A stretch of DNA of 64,000 bases from Phytophthora sp. 'mugwort'. Lineage: Eukaryota > Oomycota > Peronosporomycetes > Peronosporales > Peronosporaceae. The stretch is taken from positions 1,922,001-1,986,000 of the forward strand of contig JAUCEF010000012.1 in assembly GCA_033558025.1 (NCBI GenBank), given 5' to 3'. Made by a program: the position numbers and the translations under genes. Shown piece after piece: positions 40,470-53,845 of this stretch (position 1 is its first letter; each line of letters starts with the position of its first letter). The notes beneath the pieces were generated by a model, which was not told the DNA's origin, did no database searches, and worked only from the letters and a program-made list of their open reading frames with translations.

Positions 40470-40838
40470 CGCTGCTCTTTCTCACTGGTTGCTTTTCGAC
40501 CGAGTTGCTTTTTGACCGAGAAATTACACGATGTGGTCCACACTTTTTAAGGTCGGTAGTCGTCGGACTTTCGGGTGATTTTCAAGTTTGGAGGAGGCTG
40601 ACAAAAATGTGGAGCCAAGGCCTCATTGCAGAGAGCAAGCGACAAGCTTAATGCGGCAAAGGATGCCGGAGTTGTTTGAAAAGCGTGGCATACTGTTCGC
40701 CGTAAGACCGCAGGGGTGCAAGCGATATGTAGATTAGTAATACGCTTCGAAGTAGGCATAAAAAGTAATGAATGCGGAGCTTTGCCTTCTATTATAATAT
40801 TTTATTCCTGATAAATATGAAGTTAGTAATATACAAAG
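40470..40838. promoter_or_regulatory. Divergent promoter region inside copy 2
   Basis: Separates the leftward Uma2-like gene from the rightward small Lys-rich gene. Very AT-rich from 40,785 to 40,838. No gene seen. Confidence 0.4.
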
Positions 40839-41108
40839 ATGACGTACTCACCTGAACAATACGAACTTAACAAAGAGCGAATCAAAGCCGCTCAAAAGCG
40901 GTACTATCTAAAAACAAGGGAAACGCGACTGGCTAAGCAGCGAGAATATGATGAGAAGAATCGCGAAGAAATTTGTGCCCGTAAGAAGAAGAATTACTTA
41001 AGTAAATCAGAACTTAGCCAAAGCGAACTTAACCAAAGCGAACTTACTAATTATTTTTTTTTTCTCAGATATAAAGTCAGCCCCAATATAAAGTCGATCC
41101 TGATATAA
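40839..41108 (+). CDS. Small Lys/Glu/Tyr-rich helical element protein
   Basis: An 89-codon frame (MTYSPEQYELNKERIKAAQK) with regularly spaced Tyr and charged residues, a pattern typical of short coiled proteins in large DNA viruses. A short repeat at 41,010-41,045 encodes SELSQSELNQSEL. The frame after that, with a phenylalanine run, is probably read-through of a broken end. Function unknown. Confidence 0.45.
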   Translation: MTYSPEQYELNKERIKAAQKRYYLKTRETRLAKQREYDEKNREEICARKKKNYLSKSELSQSELNQSELTNYFFFLRYKVSPNIKSILI

Positions 41109-41169
41109 GGTCCGATAATTATAAAGTCGATTCTCACCAGATTAATATCGACAAAGATATATAGGCAAT

Positions 41170-44100
41170 ATGTTTGCATACGAACTCGCAAGATTAAAGA
41201 GATTAAATATCCAAGCTGTCAAATGGGGTAGCAGCTACAGGGTTAAGGTTCGAGGTAGAACTGGTAAGATGGTATATGTTAGCAACATTTCACGCTCAAT
41301 GAACAAGAAATTGGTGGCTAAGCAGTACAATGTTTCAGTTGAAACCCTTGAGAAGCATATGTCGCCTGACTATAAGGCTGATCCCAAGTACCGTTTTTAC
41401 ACTGGTAATCACATGGAATCACACCTATATGTGGGTATCGAGGCTACTGATTTCTACGATAAGCTCGAGAACGTTCTTTCGACCCAGGCAAGTGCTTTTA
41501 AGGTAATATTGCTCTTGGGTACGAACTTGTGAGCAACACTGATCCTGATGACACTCGCTACTTCTACCCAAATCTCGCTAACACTTATGTATTCAATAAG
41601 CCTGTCGCAATCAACAGCAAGGCGGATATTCGAAAGAAGGTGATTTCGGAAATTCGGTCTATGGAGCTGGCTGACAAGCTGAACTACCCCAGCTCCGGAT
41701 ATAAGCTTAAGGCGATCACTGCATTCAAGATTTTTGTCTATCATCGCGACCATGCTCTTGGGGATAGCGATGCTGTTATTCCTAAGGTTATCCGCGAAAA
41801 CAAGCATGTAATTAACTTCCCTAAGACCAACAACAAGTGCGTCTTCCACTGCATCGCCTGGCACACATTCCAGAGCGCTAAGAAGGATCCTCGCAGAATT
41901 CAGGCTCAAGTGAAGGAGGCATTCAAGCGCTACTGCTCTTTCAAGGGGGTTAATTATACGTTGAGCCTATTTAGAAGCTTCAAGCCTATTGACCTACTAC
42001 AGCTCGATGAGAGTGAGGACTGCTTCCAACTCGGTATCAACGTATATAGCATGGATGTAGCTACCGGAAATGTGGAATACATTCGTAGGTCGGACAAGGG
42101 GTATGAAGCGATGGATATTCTATCACACGAGAATCACGCTCTCTACATCAGGAGCATCGATATGCTTCACTCTAAGTATTAGTGCCCCAAGTGTGAAATG
42201 ATTTTCGTGAGTGGTGAAAGATTTAAAAATCACAAGAAAAATCAGTGCGAGCTTGTTAATATTGAGAGCTTCCCCGCTGAGCCAACTATCTACAAGCCAG
42301 CTCCTAACGCGATTCGATCACTGCTTACAAAGTATTCCGTTAAGGATGCTAACCAGTACATCGACCACTTCATTGTTTATGACTTTGAGGCAATCCTTAA
42401 GCCTACGGCGACTCAACACGGGGAGAATACTGTCTTCACGAACGAACACATTCCGGTGTCTGTATCCGTAGCTGATAGCTTAACCGAGGAGGTGCGCTGT
42501 TTGTAAATGACGATCCAAAGATGTTGCTTATGGATATGTTCAAAAACATTGGTGATGTATCGGTGAAGATCCAACAGTACAATGCCGATAAGTATAAGTC
42601 GCTTCTGCAAAAAATCATCAATGCCCACGGTCTGACAGGTATGGAAATTCCAGGCGTCAAGCTTGGTAAAAAGTACAAGATGTCTGATGTGGAGAGTTGG
42701 ATAAAGAAAGGAAGTATGATAGCTTCTTTCACTTCCATAGCAGTCTTGGCTTTCGTAAGCAGAGGTCCGACTACGGAAGACTTAAACAGCAGATTGATCA
42801 GGTACCAGTATTCGGCTTCAATTCGGGTCGATACGATATCAACTTGATTAAGAGCGACTTATTCACCATCATTGGTACTGACAACATCAAATCTGTTATC
42901 AAGAACCCCAGCTACATGTGCATCGCTACATCGAACATGAAAATGCTCGATATTAGCAACCTATGTACCAGCTGGTACCAGCTACGATAAGTATCTTACG
43001 ACATATCTCGGTGGCTGCAAATGTGACGACAAAATTAGATGTGTCTGTGGTCTTGGCAAGGTTCTTTTCCCGTATGAGTACATCACCGCGTTCAATGTAC
43101 TCAACCAGACTACTATCCCGCCTAAGTCAGCTTTTGACAGCAAGCTCCGTGGAATAAGCATCACCGATGATGACTACGAGCGAGTGAAGTTCGTGTGGGG
43201 GTACTATGAGATGAAATCCATCATGGACCTACTGGTATGGTACAACAATCTCGATGTAGTTCCATTCATCAAGGCTATCAAAGCCCAGCGCGAGCTATTC
43301 ATGCGTTTCGATCTGGATATGTTTGCAGATGGAGTGTCGCTACCTGGACTTAGTGAAAAGGTTATGTATCAGACCTGCTTCAACAATCTCCAATACCCGG
43401 ATAAGACACCTGCTAACGTATTCCAATTCCCAGCCCAGCGCATGGGCGGCTACAAGAGTCAGGATGCTAAGGCAAAGCGTGAATTTGGTATGACACTTGA
43501 TCACTTGGATACATTGCTGCAAAGCAAAAGTATCTGTGTGGTTTATGCTACTGTCAGCTGACCGTCGATACCGCTTCAGCAGACCGTATCAACAACAAGC
43601 TTGGACACATCGATGGCAACATATTGGTTAGCTGTTTCAAGTGCAACACCGCTCGTAAGGACATGTCGCTCAAGGGATTCCGCTATAAGAAGTTGCTTGA
43701 GTTCAACTCGGACAGATTGGTGTATAGCATTGATAAGGAGGAAAAGGACATCTACGCTAAGATGAAGGCCAACATTGCTGGAGGCCCATCTATTATCATT
43801 ATTCACTACGCTAAGCGCAATGAGACAAATATTCGCGGAGGTAAGCTCTGTAAGAAAATTATCGGATACGATGCTAACGCTCTATACCTATGGGCACTTG
43901 GTAATGAGATGCCATGCGGACGATTGACTACGATCGAGGCTTATGATGGCATTGTCGAGGACATCGTTGCTGATAAGTTTTTCGGATTCCTTGAATGCGA
44001 TATTCAAACTCCAGACCATCTTCGAGACTACTTCAGTGAGATGACCCCAATTTTCAAAAACACACTAATCGATTGTACTGATGAGAGCGTCATTGGTCAT

Positions 44101-45152
44101 CACATGTACAAGTACAACGAGGTACGTAAACAAAGCCGAGCAAAACCAGCTCGCAAGCTTATAGGTAGCTACTTTGGTGAAAAGATTCTAATATACACAC
44201 CTTTGCTTAAATGGTATCTTTCCCACGGTTTCGAGATCACCAAGACTTACTGCTTTATTAAGGCCAGCTCTCACAAGGCTTTTGATCCTTTTATGGAGGC
44301 TGTATCAAACGCTCGCCGGAAGGTGATGTTGATAAGTCGAAGGCGATGATTGCTGAGATGATGAAACTTGTAGGCAACAGTGCTTTTGGTCGATCTGGAA
44401 TGGATATGAGCAAGCACAAAGAGGTCAAGTATGAGTCGAACGACAAAGCTATTAAGAGCAAGATCGAACACTTTTTACGTTCCACGGGTTGGAGGAGCTT
44501 AATGATTCTTGTGAGATTACGATGAAAAAGCGTCGCCTCAACAACAAGAACCCGATGCATTTATCGATTGCTATCTATCAGCTCGCTAAGCTACGCATGC
44601 TTCAGTTTTACTATGACTGTATCGCTTTTACTTCGATCGTTCAGACTTTCAATATCAGGAGATGGACACGGATAGTGGCTATATCGCATTCAGCTGCGAT
44701 AACCCATTCAAAGAATGCATCAAGCCTAAACTACGTGATCACTTCGATGAGCATAAGTATGAGTGATTCCCGCGAGACTACAACGCTGAGGTAGCCAAGT
44801 TCGACCGCCGCACGCCTGGTCTATTCAAGGAAGAGTGGCGAGGTGATGCAATGGTCTCATTATCCTCTAAGAACTACATCTGCTACCTACCGGACGAGGA
44901 GCACAAGGTCAAAGTCAGTGCTAAGGGTATACAGCAGGGGCGTGGTCGCAATATTGATGTACTTAACCCAGATGGTTTCGAGACAGTTGTACGGGACCGT
45001 ATCGCACTTCGGGTACTAACAAGGGTTTCAGACTATCGAAAGAAACCAAATCGATCATTACCTATACTCAAACCAAAACAGCGCTCAATTACTACTATGA
45101 TAAGCGCCAGGTAATGTCGGACGGTATTTCAACGATTCCGCTGAATGTCTAA
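41170..45152 (+). pseudogene. DNA polymerase B (protein-primed type), copy 2, multiply broken
   Basis: Near full-length Polinton-type polymerase. The N-terminal domain includes NNKCVFHCIAWHTF, a Cys-containing motif usual in these enzymes, then a C2H2-like finger (CPKCEMIF...HKKNQC). Exonuclease motifs DFEAIL (about 42,380) and GFNSGRYDINLIK (about 42,820) follow, then the HNH-like Cys insert, motif A YDANALYLWA, motif B LVGNSAFGRSG and motif C DTDSGY. An in-frame TAG replaces a codon at 42,180. Shifts lie near 41,505, 42,495, 42,700, 42,963, 43,522 (shared with copy 1), 44,320, 44,473 and 44,628, and there is a TGA near 44,765. It cannot make a full enzyme as written. Confidence 0.9.
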
Positions 45153-45200
45153 GGGGATATATCGAACTGATGCTTATTTTTTCCCTCTAAATATAGGATC

Positions 45201-46225
45201 ATGTCTTTTCAAGATCTACTGAAAAAACTCTACTATGATCCAAAAACCGGTTTTATCGGCACTCAAGCTCTGTATCAGAAGGCAAAGGAGTTAGATCCTG
45301 AGATTACTATCAGAATCGTAAAGGAGTGGTATGCTACCAGACCGATATTCAACGATTTCAGGATCAGAAGAAGCGATTTGATGGCTTCAAAATAGCTTCA
45401 CACAACCCCAATTCGTGGCAAATGGATCTTGCGTTTTGGGAGAAACGACCAATTTTGACTGCTATCAACATCAACTCAAGGTTGGGGTACGCAAAGCTCT
45501 TATCAAACAAGACGGCAGCAACTGTATTAGCAGCGCTTAAAGCATTTGTTCACCTTCACACACTTGATATCCTGACAAGCGATAATGGAAGCGAGTTCAT
45601 GAACTCACAGGCTCAAGAATTCTTCCAAACTAAGAAAATGGAGCACTACAACAACGAACCAGGTGATCATGGAACCATGGGTAAAATCGAACGATTCAAC
45701 AGGACCTTGAAGCAGAGACTAACTAAAATGTCTCCCAAGAGGATACCGCAAAAGCTTATCAGCGATGTTATCGAAAACTATAATAGCACGTTTCATCGCT
45801 CGATTAAAATGACCCCAAACGAGGCCAAAGGTAAAGTCATCGGGTCAGAGCTGGAACATAATCAAGGTGAAGCAGAGAGAGTTGAAAATGAGTTCGAAGT
45901 CGGAGCAAATGTGCTATATCGACTTAAGAAGCAGAGGTTTGATAAAGAAGCTGCTCGATGGAGCAAAGCCGTCTATACGATCGTTGGAATTGATGGATAC
46001 CGAGTCCAAATTCGCTCAAAAAATGGTCATACCCTCTACAAGGCACCAAACGATCTTAAAATGGTTAAATCAGAGACTACGAATGCTACTATTAATCGAG
46101 GTGATATTCTTGAGGCGGAGAAGATCTTGGATCACAAAAAGATACGCTCTGGAAAGTACAAATATCTGGTGAGATGGCTTGGTAATGAACCTGATTCCTG
46201 GAACCGCAAGATAATCTCCGATTGA
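45201..46225 (+). pseudogene. rve integrase with C-terminal chromodomain, copy 2
   Basis: Same integrase as 20154-21178. Here the catalytic core, DDE residues and chromodomain are in one frame (45326-46225), but one base is lost near 45,333, after KEWYA, separating the first 45 or so codons. The two copies are thus broken at different places, so the parent gene was intact when they separated. A start inside the long frame could still give the core and chromodomain. Confidence 0.9.
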
Positions 46226-46404
46226 TCAACAAAAATAAGAGATCTACCCTTGAAAAGGAGTATTGGGGTTAAAAAAATGAGTCATAATTAGCTTGTAAAT
46301 AAGTTTGATAGAGACATCCTCTGTAAGCTTTTGACTCGGTATATCATTCGATGTATTTTTAATGATATTTTTGTAAATATATGACTTGATATATTGATAT
46401 AATA

Positions 46405-49400
46405 ATGTGTGCAGGCTGTTTAGAGAAAGTACGTGAGCTTGCCAAGCTACAAAGGAAGCTTTGGATCATTCAGGAGGTTAGTCGTATCAAGAATGAGTTG
46501 ATGAATCTTGATGCTGTCGCTACTTTCCGTAAAACTGTTGTAAATCAGAAGTATAGAAATGAGCTGGAAGATATATTTGGAGTTCCATTCCATTGTATCA
46601 AGGATCGATATCTTAATCTTCTAAATGAGCGAAATCATATTTGTCATTCTTATGCTACTTCCGACACGACTCAGTCATGCCGAGTTATTGTTAATTTGAG
46701 TACTCATTTTTTTTATGATTCGCAACATATAGATACGATGTTCCCAAATTTCACATCCCGCGCTCAGAGAGAGCAGAAACGTCAGGAGCTACTTGAAAAA
46801 GCTCAGCGACGGGTTCGACAAGCTAACACCAAGCGTGAGATGTATCAGAGCACATCGTGGGCGACTGATGTATCCAATTCTTTCACTACGATAGCTAAGA
46901 AGACGACGGCAACAACCCAAACTGATACAGGTGTTGGCACTGATGAAGCAATCCCTGATGCAGTGAAGCAAAACCTGAATGATATTATTGATCAGGCGAT
47001 TGCTTAATCCGACTTAAAAAAAAGTCTCAGTGATGAAAACTCTGGTATAAACCCTGAGGTATCAACAACTGGAACTAACACAGAACCTAACGTTAGATTA
47101 CTTTCCGATGTTAAACTGGATGGTGTTAGTATCCCTCCATTACAGAGACCACTATCTAATGTTTTAATAGAAGGAATTAGTATCCCTTCAGTTGATATCG
47201 CTGTTGGGGAGGATGCATCACCAACACCTGACACTCTATTTAGCGATGATGAACAAATCTCTCAAAACGAATTTAAGAAAGCGGTTGAGGAAATTTTTGA
47301 GGTTTATCCGATTCTTGCTCAAATGGGTATTCATCCTCTTGCTTCTAATGGACGTCAGCTAACAAAGTATTATTTTGGAAACGGGGCTAAGACATACAGT
47401 ATTAGATTGAACAAGATTGTCTCGGTTCCAAGCATTGATGGGGAAGAGACATACGATCATATTGGATTTGTCATCACAAACGATGTTAGATTTAACAATT
47501 GTATCAATGAGAAACATGAGCGAAATGAGATGGGTAAAGAGGATAAAAATGCACCTTTTCAAGTATGGAAGCGTATTGGATCCAAAAGAGCAAGTGCTTC
47601 TTCTTTTGACGACTATAAACAAAGCAAACAACGACTTGAGGACAGTTTTCTCTTTAATAATTCAACTTTTACAACTTCCGATCAGTCTAATAGTAAATTC
47701 AAAATGTACTTGATCATTGCTAAAAATAAGGAACTACTTGAATCTAATGGTTTAATGAAGAAGATTGTTCCTATCCTTAAAAGAACGAACAAATCAACAC
47801 CATTTGATGCTAATGGTTATGTATGGATCAAGGGAAGTACTATTGGTGTTTTCGGTAAGGAAAGTAATCAAATGAAGCCGGCTATCATCAAGAAGGTCAA
47901 TTGGCAACTTACGCTCAAATCATTTGTAGAGATATGGTCAGGTCGAAAGGTCTTGACTTAAAGATGATCGGTGATGAGGACAAAGAAATTGATGTTAATG
48001 ATTTCACAGAAGGTGTAGGTGAGGCACGTCAAGGTATTATGGCTGGAATTGATGAAGATATGGATCAAAACCTATCCAACGCTGATAACGATGCTAAAAA
48101 CATCTTAACTGATTACTATACGCAACTTCCTTCAAAGGGTATTAAAATCCCGTTTAGACTCAAACCAATCGTTGAGGTTAAAGATAGTGTTAAAACGCAT
48201 ACAGACTACTATTTTGGTGAGCCATCTGAGACCAGACCATTGAATATTAGAATTGGGAAACACAAGCAAGTATCTGGAGAAGCGTGGAAGGGATTGATGA
48301 GGAATATCAGGTGGATGGGTACATTCCTATCGTTGCTCGATGGATTTGAGGATTTGGATAAAAAAAAAATATATATCTCAAGGAGTTGAGTATCCATTCC
48401 CATCAAATGATGAGGAAGCAGCACAATTGGTTGAAAGTAAGAAACTTGATCAGCAAAGGCGCAAAAATCTCGATGATAATCTTAAGATATTGAATGAAGC
48501 AATCTTGAATACGGCTCATGATATCAGACGACAAGGTATTGAACCCTATACTCAGGTTGATAGTGAAGACCAACTACAGAAGCTTCATGACGATTCTGAA
48601 CGCGCTTACCAATCATACGGAGAAGCGCAAAAACGTTATGAAGAGGCTAAGGAAGCAGTCAAAGGAAACAACTCAAAATTAGCTCGATCGGCACTAAAGG
48701 CAGCGGCATCAGCTATGAAGGCAACAAGAGCTGTATTTAACGCAAAAGCTAAACAATGTAGCATTGTGGCTCAGGAGCAAATCAATGTAGATGGCTTTGT
48801 TGATCGTCAAGATGATAAATCGGTTCGTGGAGTTATGAATGATATGATCAATCAGGTTAGCGGAAGCGGATTGAAAGGTCGTGGCCTAAGAGGAGCAGGT
48901 GTTGCACCACTCGCTGGGGTGGTCAGACGTGGAAGGACCTACAACCTAAATGAGATTCAGGGGTTAGCGACACCAAGCGCCTACGTTTATCGACAGCGCG
49001 GTAGCAAGTACATTTGTATTCCTGACCTTGATGCTAAGACTCCTGTGATTGTACAGCCGAATCGTCGCAAGTGTGGGCCGAAGTGTCAAATCAGTGATAG
49101 CCTAAAATCAATGATCAGAAGTCTCGTATATAAGAACCATATCGATCAGGGGATGTATGACAAGCTCAGCATCGAAGATAAAAAAATGTTCAAAGAGCTC
49201 CTTGCGATAACTCATCTTCAGTACAATTTTCACGATAAGCTCACTGATCCACTTGAAACACTTCGCGCTGGGTATGACAAGCTCAAGGCTCATATTGAGT
49301 TAGGAAATGATAATCCAAGCATCATCAAACAGCTCAAGTCTCTTACAGTGAATATGTACAGCAATCGACTCATTGATGATAAAGAATATAAAGAAATTAT

Positions 49401-49416
49401 AACTCGACTACTATAA
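46405..49416 (+). pseudogene. Large coiled-coil element protein, copy 2
   Basis: Longer version of 21358-24232; it keeps the segment of about 125 bp lost from copy 1 (FPNFTSRAQREQKRQELLEKAQ). A TAA at about 47,006 replaces a Gln codon of copy 1. The frame changes near 47,900 as in copy 1, and again near 48,360 in an A run where copy 1 differs. The last 350 codons (48340-49416) are open and end with NDNPSIIKQLKSLTVNMYSNRLID. Probable virion or DNA-associated protein; function not known. Confidence 0.7.
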
Positions 49417-49418
49417 TC

Positions 49419-49642
49419 ATGTTCTTCTTTAACCCCCGAATTATTGCAGTGATAACGCTGATAACAACGTTGCTGAGCTCAAAACCATTATGAAGAATCT
49501 AATCATTCATGAACGCCCTCAGAAGACTCAGGCAGCCGTATGGGCTACTGATCTCGATAAGTTCATCAGGAAGGTGGATGCATCAACGCAAACCGAGGGT
49601 GGGCGTATGTGGGCCTACCAACCCAAGAAAAAAAGACCGTGA
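49419..49642 (+). pseudogene. Small element protein, copy 2
   Basis: Counterpart of 24235-24458, with the same frame change in the C5 run (49433-49437) and only a few substitutions. Ends MWAYQPKKKRP. Function unknown. Confidence 0.5.
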
Positions 49643-49651
49643 AGACGTTTG

Positions 49652-49891
49652 CTATCTAAGCAATGCCACTTCGCACGAGTTTGTTTCGATATCCTCGATA
49701 AATGTTAGTTTTTTATCGCTGATACTTACTTCAAGTATGGCAGACTCACCATCAGGACTTTTGGTGGGAAGGAACACACTATCACCAAGAACAATACTTT
49801 TGTCAGCTTGTAGCATCGTCGATCCCACGATCTGATTAGGTTCACCAGTAGTTAAATTAGTTTTGAGCTCTTTACTTGGTAGGCAACCCAT
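49652..49891 (-). CDS. Small element protein with MGC N-terminus, copy 2
   Basis: Counterpart of 24472-24708 (MGCLPSKELK). The C-terminal 12 or so residues differ from copy 1 because the T run near 49,710 is one base shorter, so one of the two ends is wrong or broken. Confidence 0.5.
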   Translation of the reverse strand: MGCLPSKELKTNLTTGEPNQIVGSTMLQADKSIVLGDSVFLPTKSPDGESAILEVSISDKKLTFIEDIETNSCEVALLR

Positions 49892-49901
49892 TGTTTTATA
49901 T

Positions 49902-50164
49902 TTAGGTCCATAAATATTTTTTCGAAAACCAATCGGCTGAGTACATCGGATGGTTGTTTTTGTGTCGCTTATAGTATCTTTCGCGCCTCGCTTTATCGCT
50001 GTGATCATACGCACGAAATGCTCTTAAAGGTGTCGAATCCTTGTATTGTTGATAAGGCGTACCATCCCGCTTGAAAGCGCCAAAAGATACAATGCTACCA
50101 TCATCAAACACAGCATCATATTTTTTCCCTTTCGTTGAGAAACTCTAAACTTGAAGGCAGCCAT
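49902..50164 (-). pseudogene. DUF5754-like small protein, copy 2
   Basis: Counterpart of 24719-24981, with the conserved SFGAFKRDG...RRERYYKRHKNN...WFSKKYLW core and the same early frame change (near 50,136). Confidence 0.65.
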
Positions 50165-50177
50165 TGTCTATACTCAC

Positions 50178-52182
50178 TCAGCGATTTTTCAACTCATCGA
50201 TTTGCTTTTGCTGGTCATCTACTCTATCAATCAATGCCTGAATCATTCTCACGTTATAAGCAGCTAATTTTGAATAATCTACATGAAGCTTTACCCCCTT
50301 AGGCTCTAACCATGGATCAGAACTTTGCTCAAGTTCTGTATCATTATCAGGGATACGAGCGACTAAATCTAAGAATCCTTGATCTAAAACATCCTGAGCG
50401 ATCAGACCCAATTCTTTTGGCTTATCAGGATGTTGCTTCCATTTATATGATTTCACTTTCAAGGTCTTGTAAAGACATTCAACACGGCCAATAGGCACAT
50501 TAACAATATCTTGCTTTAAACGACGATCTGATTGCATAACCATCGCTTCGCAACCAATATATCCGCTAAATATACCGCATACATTTGTATATGTGATTGG
50601 TGTTCCAGTAGCAGTTTCTGTCACTCCAGAGTCACTTCTTAGTCGATACGCTGTTAATCCTACATTACCTGCACTATTCCATGTATAACTTACAGTATTA
50701 GAGACATGGAGAGGGGCTGATGGGGTGACAGTAGATAATCCAAGACGTCCAGTGTTCGTTAGAGTCATACGAGTTGTCTGAATAGTACCAAATCTTAGGT
50801 CATTAGATGTATAATTTCCAATCCAAGTAGCATTCGTAGATGTTGCATTAGTGCCATTATTGACCTCGATTTGAAACTGAACAGGTGAAATGTTCGATCC
50901 TTTAAATGCAAGCATCCTTGTATAGCTACTATCCAAATAATCCGTTCCAGATCCAGTAATAGAGAAATATTCATTTGCAGGTGTTGAATTAATGCCTAGC
51001 TCTGTTAAGCTTCCTACAGTTGCTATATTAGCTTGATTTCCGTAAGCTAAAAAACCCTTTAGACTTCCAGAGCACGTAATATCACCAGATGTTGAAAAGG
51101 TTGCTGCTGATATATATTTCGACTTGCATCGACGAAAGCAACACTATTGACTTAATACCCAGCGAATGCGTTCAACGTTCCGCTACAAGCAATATTACCG
51201 ATATTTTGGATATGCCTTGAGCTTGTGATAACATCAGTCCCGCTGATTCTGATCGATCCGAAGTCGCCGGGTGTCCCGCTGACCTTTATCGAACCATTCA
51301 GGTTTTGGGCATCAAGAGTGCGGATCGATGCGATATCCTTGTTGATATCAACTACGAGAGCTTTAGATGCTACAGCACCACCATAACTGATGCCAACGAA
51401 TGCCACATGATCAAATTGAGATACGATCCCAACGATGAGTTCCAGAATTTGAGGCTAGGTATTTGCAAACCAGTTCCACCAGTATTCAGCGTGAGGTTGG
51501 TTAGGATTCCAACAGCCGTAATGCCCGTTTGAGATCCTGAAACAGCTCCAGTCAGCGTTGTTGCGGATATTGATGATAAACCAGTTAGTAATCTACCTGC
51601 ACCCGTGAATACAAGGTTGCCGCCAATCGTGAGCCCTGATAGCGTCCCAAGTGAAGTAATATTGGTTTGAGCTCCTGTCGATAGCGTGCCAGATAGTGTA
51701 GCTGCCGATACAGCGCCAGAGACATTCAATGCTGAGAGAGTGCCAAGTGAAGTAATACCAGGCTGCGCCGCGGTCTTTATGGATCCATAAATATTGGTCG
51801 CCGTCAGTGATGTAATAGTTCCGATTTCGCCAGATCCTCCAAGAACGAGAGCCTTTGAGTTTGCGGCTGATCCGGGTGTAATTCCATCTAAGAATGATGG
51901 TAGAGTCCCCACGGGAACACCTGCGACCGTCAGAGCGCTGCAACTGATAGTACCAAGCCCACTAATATCATTATTGGTTCCAGGAACAAGTGATACGCCT
52001 TGTGTAGCTATCCCGGGTGTAATCCCTGATAGGAACGTCAATCGATAATCATTCTTATCAAGATACAAAGTCTGAGCATACTCATATGACAGATAACCAG
52101 ACGAATCCAACTTTAGAAAGTAATCGGGATTATAGATGGTTGATGTGAAAACTGGCTGAGGATAATGAAAACCAGAACTCAT
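50178..52182 (-). pseudogene. Trimeric fibre protein with S74 chaperone domain, copy 2
   Basis: Counterpart of 24995-26998. The repeat region (51370-52182) and the S74 chaperone end (50178-50936, SDRRLKQDI) are intact. The join from the middle part to the chaperone part is in frame here, unlike copy 1. Damage in this copy is a two-base insertion near 51,115 and a TAA near 51,155, plus the shared frame change near 51,410. Confidence 0.85.
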
Positions 52183-52231
52183 AGTTGTTTTTGTCTCAAG
52201 CTATATAGAACAAGCGATTAAATACACGATC

Positions 52232-52915
52232 ATGAGCGGAATTCCAAACTATGGGGCCTCCCTCCCGAAAAAGCTCAAATCGTCAAGCATGGGTGATATA
52301 CCAGCTCTTGACATTAAAAAGCTGTTCAGGATGGTTGTCCTTGGTCCATCGTTCAGTGGGAAGAACAATCTATGTATGTTCATCCTCAAGCATTCTCCTC
52401 ACGTATTTGCACATCTAACGACCATAGCTCGTAATCCTCAGCAAGAATTGTATGAGTATCTCCGTGATAAGTTGGAAGATTTCATTACTTTCGCTGACCC
52501 CGATACCCCACCGAAAGTTGATCAAGTCCGCCATACGCCAATGAGCTCCAACAAACCTGAACTTGTCATCATAGACGACTACAGTAATGATAAGCTACTC
52601 CAGAAGAATATCTTCTCACATTATTTTACAAGGGGCCGACATTTCAAGATATCCACCATATTCCTTAGCCACAGCTACTTTGCTACTGATAAGATGATTC
52701 GCTTGAATTCAGAGTACGTGGCGATCCTAAAAGCTAATTCGAAGCGTGATTTACAGATGGTGGTCAAGGACTTCAATATCAAGGGGGTAGATGATCGCTC
52801 GATCGTCTATTACTACAACAAAGCCACTGAGCAAAAGGGACAGATGTTATTCATCGACTCGGTGAAGGGTCAAATCAGGTACAACTTTGATAGACCTATT
52901 GCGATGGAAGAGTAA
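52232..52915 (+). CDS. Genome-packaging ATPase (FtsK/HerA type), copy 2
   Basis: Intact 227-aa packaging ATPase. Walker A GPSFSGKNNL (about residue 37) has Asn where most P-loops have Ser or Thr after the Lys. Walker B is LVIIDDYSND (about 112). Function as in copy 1. It heads the capsid-building block, divergent from the fibre gene. Confidence 0.92.
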   Translation: MSGIPNYGASLPKKLKSSSMGDIPALDIKKLFRMVVLGPSFSGKNNLCMFILKHSPHVFAHLTTIARNPQQELYEYLRDKLEDFITFADPDTPPKVDQVRHTPMSSNKPELVIIDDYSNDKLLQKNIFSHYFTRGRHFKISTIFLSHSYFATDKMIRLNSEYVAILKANSKRDLQMVVKDFNIKGVDDRSIVYYYNKATEQKGQMLFIDSVKGQIRYNFDRPIAMEE

Positions 52916-52961
52916 CTCCATTTAATCAATCAGAAATATGCTTAGCATCATATAATTAACG

Positions 52962-53827
52962 ATGTCAAGTTTCATCAAAATCGACAGTACCAACGTCGTA
53001 CAAGATGGATACAATTCCACTTGGAAATATCAATTCCCTGGATCGGCTGCTGACATCCATGAAGCTGTTTGTGCTGTTCAATCAATCAGCATGTACAACT
53101 CGGAATATAACATAGATGCGATGCAATTTCAGAATACTTCATTCAAAATCGACGTGCCAACGGCGGCTACTACATCTACGATAAGTATTAATCTAAAGAT
53201 GGTATATATCAATACACAAATATCAACGCAAGCAACCAAGCTGCTTTGATCAGCGCTGGTGCATATCTGATCGATAGCGAAGGGAATAACGTTTTCTATA
53301 TCCAATTGATTCAAAACAGTGTCCATTACGCTGCTCAGATCGATTTCTCGCCTACTCCTACTTCCCTCCCATCAGGATATACAAGACCCGCTACTGGGCT
53401 TTATTCCGTTTCTGATACTGGTTTGCCTACAATTACACGCGTGCCTCGTCTGATTATTGACAATGCTGAGTTTGGTAAGGTTCTTGGTCTTGTTTCAGGA
53501 ACGTATCCCGCTGCATCGGCTACTGTTGCAAGCGCTCAGCTATCAAATATCATTCCTCAAGCTCATCCAACGAGCTCATACATCGTTCGTTGTGATCTTA
53601 TAAAAAATGAGTACGTCGCCTCGGGTGATATTCTAAGTGCGTTTGATAGAGGTGATGCCCCAATTGGAAAGTTGATTAATTATAAACGAAGTCAATATGC
53701 TTGGATGAACTGCCACAATGGCTCTCGCTCTACGATCACAATTAGCATTTACAATCAGGATGATAAGAAAGTAATCTTTCGTGATACATCAGTATCGATC
53801 ATGCTTCTAATTCGTCCAAAAAAATAA
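52962..53827 (+). pseudogene. Minor capsid (penton-type) protein, copy 2
   Basis: Counterpart of 27778-28643, with the same frame change near 53,195 and only a few substitutions (for example SKLL/TKLL, SGTG/SDTG). Both halves are open. Confidence 0.82.
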
Positions 53828-53845
53828 GCTGATGATATATTTGTT